A DNA stretch of 64,000 nt from JANYLB01 sp963837715. Its GTDB lineage: Bacteria; Actinomycetota; Acidimicrobiia; IMCC26256; JANYLB01. Both the position numbers and the translations under genes were made by a program. The DNA is taken from NCBI GenBank assembly GCA_963837715.1, contig CAWIOF010000002.1, positions 1,054,001 to 1,118,000 on the forward strand, read 5' to 3'. Positions 63,484 through 64,000 of the stretch are shown here, piece by piece. The notes under the pieces are model-generated. The model worked only from the letters and a program-made list of their open reading frames with translations. It was not told the origin of the DNA and did not search any database. Every line of letters begins with the position of its first letter. The first letter of the stretch is position 1.

Positions 63484-63660
63484 GTGACCGAGGCGAGCAC
63501 GAGGAGAGACCGCGGGCGTATCGTCTGGGCTGTGCAAGTCGTTTGGGTGCTTCTGTTCGTGTTCGTCGGGATCGTGGTGGCCGTGCCGTTCCTGTTGCTC
63601 TCCGGCGCTCGCTTCATCGCCGAGCGCAAAGCCGACGGGCAGCGCGAGCAGCAGCGATGA
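63484..63660 (+). CDS. Very small membrane protein
   Basis: 58 residues from GTG at 63484 (GTG at 63532 would give 42). One membrane helix (WVLLFVFVGIVVAVPFLLL) and a charged tail (AERKADGQREQQR). It lies 21 bases after the STAS gene. No family recognised. Confidence 0.5.
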   Translation: MTEASTRRDRGRIVWAVQVVWVLLFVFVGIVVAVPFLLLSGARFIAERKADGQREQQR

Positions 63661-63698
63661 GGTAGTCGGGGCCCGATCGCGCAGCACGCCAGTTCGGG

Positions 63699-64000
63699 GT
63701 GCTCGCGCTCATCGTGGTCTTCACCTCGGTCGCAGCGCCGAACGCGGCAGGCCAGGATGTCGATCCGACCGCCGCGACCGAGGCGACGCGGTCGACGCTG
63801 CCGACGCCTCCGCTCCGACCACTGGTGCGTGGCGTGCTCCCCGACCGGACGCGCGGGCCGCAGGCACTCGACGCGCTCCCTCCGAACGTGCTCCGCCTGG
63901 TGGCCGAGCAGAACGGGAAGTCGGTCGGCGCGATGACCGCAGTGCTGCGCGACGACCCGACGGCGTGGCTCGACGCCGACGGCCGTCTCTTCCTCCCCGG
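63699..64000 (+). CDS. Secreted protein of unknown function (cut by window edge)
   Basis: 100 codons from GTG at 63699 are visible. A signal-peptide-like start (VLALIVVFTSVAAPNAAG) is followed by VDPTAATEATRST and a helical stretch (NVLRLVAEQNGKSVGAMTAVLRD). The rest lies outside. Cannot be assigned. Confidence 0.5.
   Translation, partial: MLALIVVFTSVAAPNAAGQDVDPTAATEATRSTLPTPPLRPLVRGVLPDRTRGPQALDALPPNVLRLVAEQNGKSVGAMTAVLRDDPTAWLDADGRLFLP

Overview
This window comes from a high-GC Gram-positive bacterium of the Actinomycetota. It has a complete Pup-proteasome system (pup, prcB, prcA, arc/mpa, dop, pafA), the WYL regulators pafB and pafC, a DUF3866 gene, an F420 pathway gene (fbiC), and many GTG starts. 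The order arc-dop-pup-prcB-prcA-pafA-pafB-pafC-tatA-tatC-helY, with trmI beyond arc, matches the layout known from Mycobacterium, but the inserted genes and the individual proteins look non-mycobacterial. An Acidimicrobiia-like organism is my best inference; I cannot prove it here. No tRNA, rRNA, CRISPR array, insertion sequence or prophage was recognised.

Bases 1-31.3 kb are almost all on the minus strand. Read in the direction of transcription, they run: an ADP-forming acyl-CoA synthetase pair; a D-Ala-D-Ala carboxypeptidase; small envelope proteins; a sulfur carrier (TtuB type) with its tRNA thiolase (TtuA); TrmI methyltransferase; a MarP-like membrane serine protease; the Pup-proteasome block (22.7-14.2 kb); a HAD phosphatase; a DUF3866 protein; four tandem 61-65 bp repeats; pafB and pafC; signal peptidase I; then tatA, tatC, helY, a lipid-kinase-like fragment and a double-length ThyX. 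A ferredoxin gene, a DinB-like gene and a GDPD phosphodiesterase point the other way.

From 31.4 to 49.6 kb most genes are on the plus strand: a DHFR-like reductase, a glycosyltransferase, N-acetylglucosamine-6-phosphate deacetylase, lutABC for lactate oxidation, a FIST sensor, transketolase, zwf and pgl, FO synthase (fbiC), a sugar/nucleoside kinase and a LOG-family hydrolase. The exceptions are a minus-strand acyl-CoA ligase and a minus-strand methyltransferase/uracil-DNA-glycosylase fusion. From 49.6 to 64 kb come the glcDEF glycolate oxidase operon (minus), two DinB/Cys-rich proteins and a gamma carbonic anhydrase (plus), an SDR and a GroES-like gene (minus), heme O synthase with a thioredoxin, an ABC-2 exporter, a polyprenyl synthase, an SCP2-like protein, a STAS protein, and a secreted protein cut by the window edge.

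Two general points matter to a user. First, about 20 genes, concentrated at 7.7 kb, 13.5-28 kb and 32-45 kb, are broken by single-base frameshifts, nearly all extra G or C, while the residues on both sides stay conserved. I read these as sequence errors, not pseudogenes, and I annotate the full spans. Second, intergenic repeats are unusually rich: a dispersed two-part repeat at five loci, a 25-bp direct repeat with hairpins, and the four tandem repeats before pafB, each of which encodes a tiny ORF with its own ribosome-binding site.
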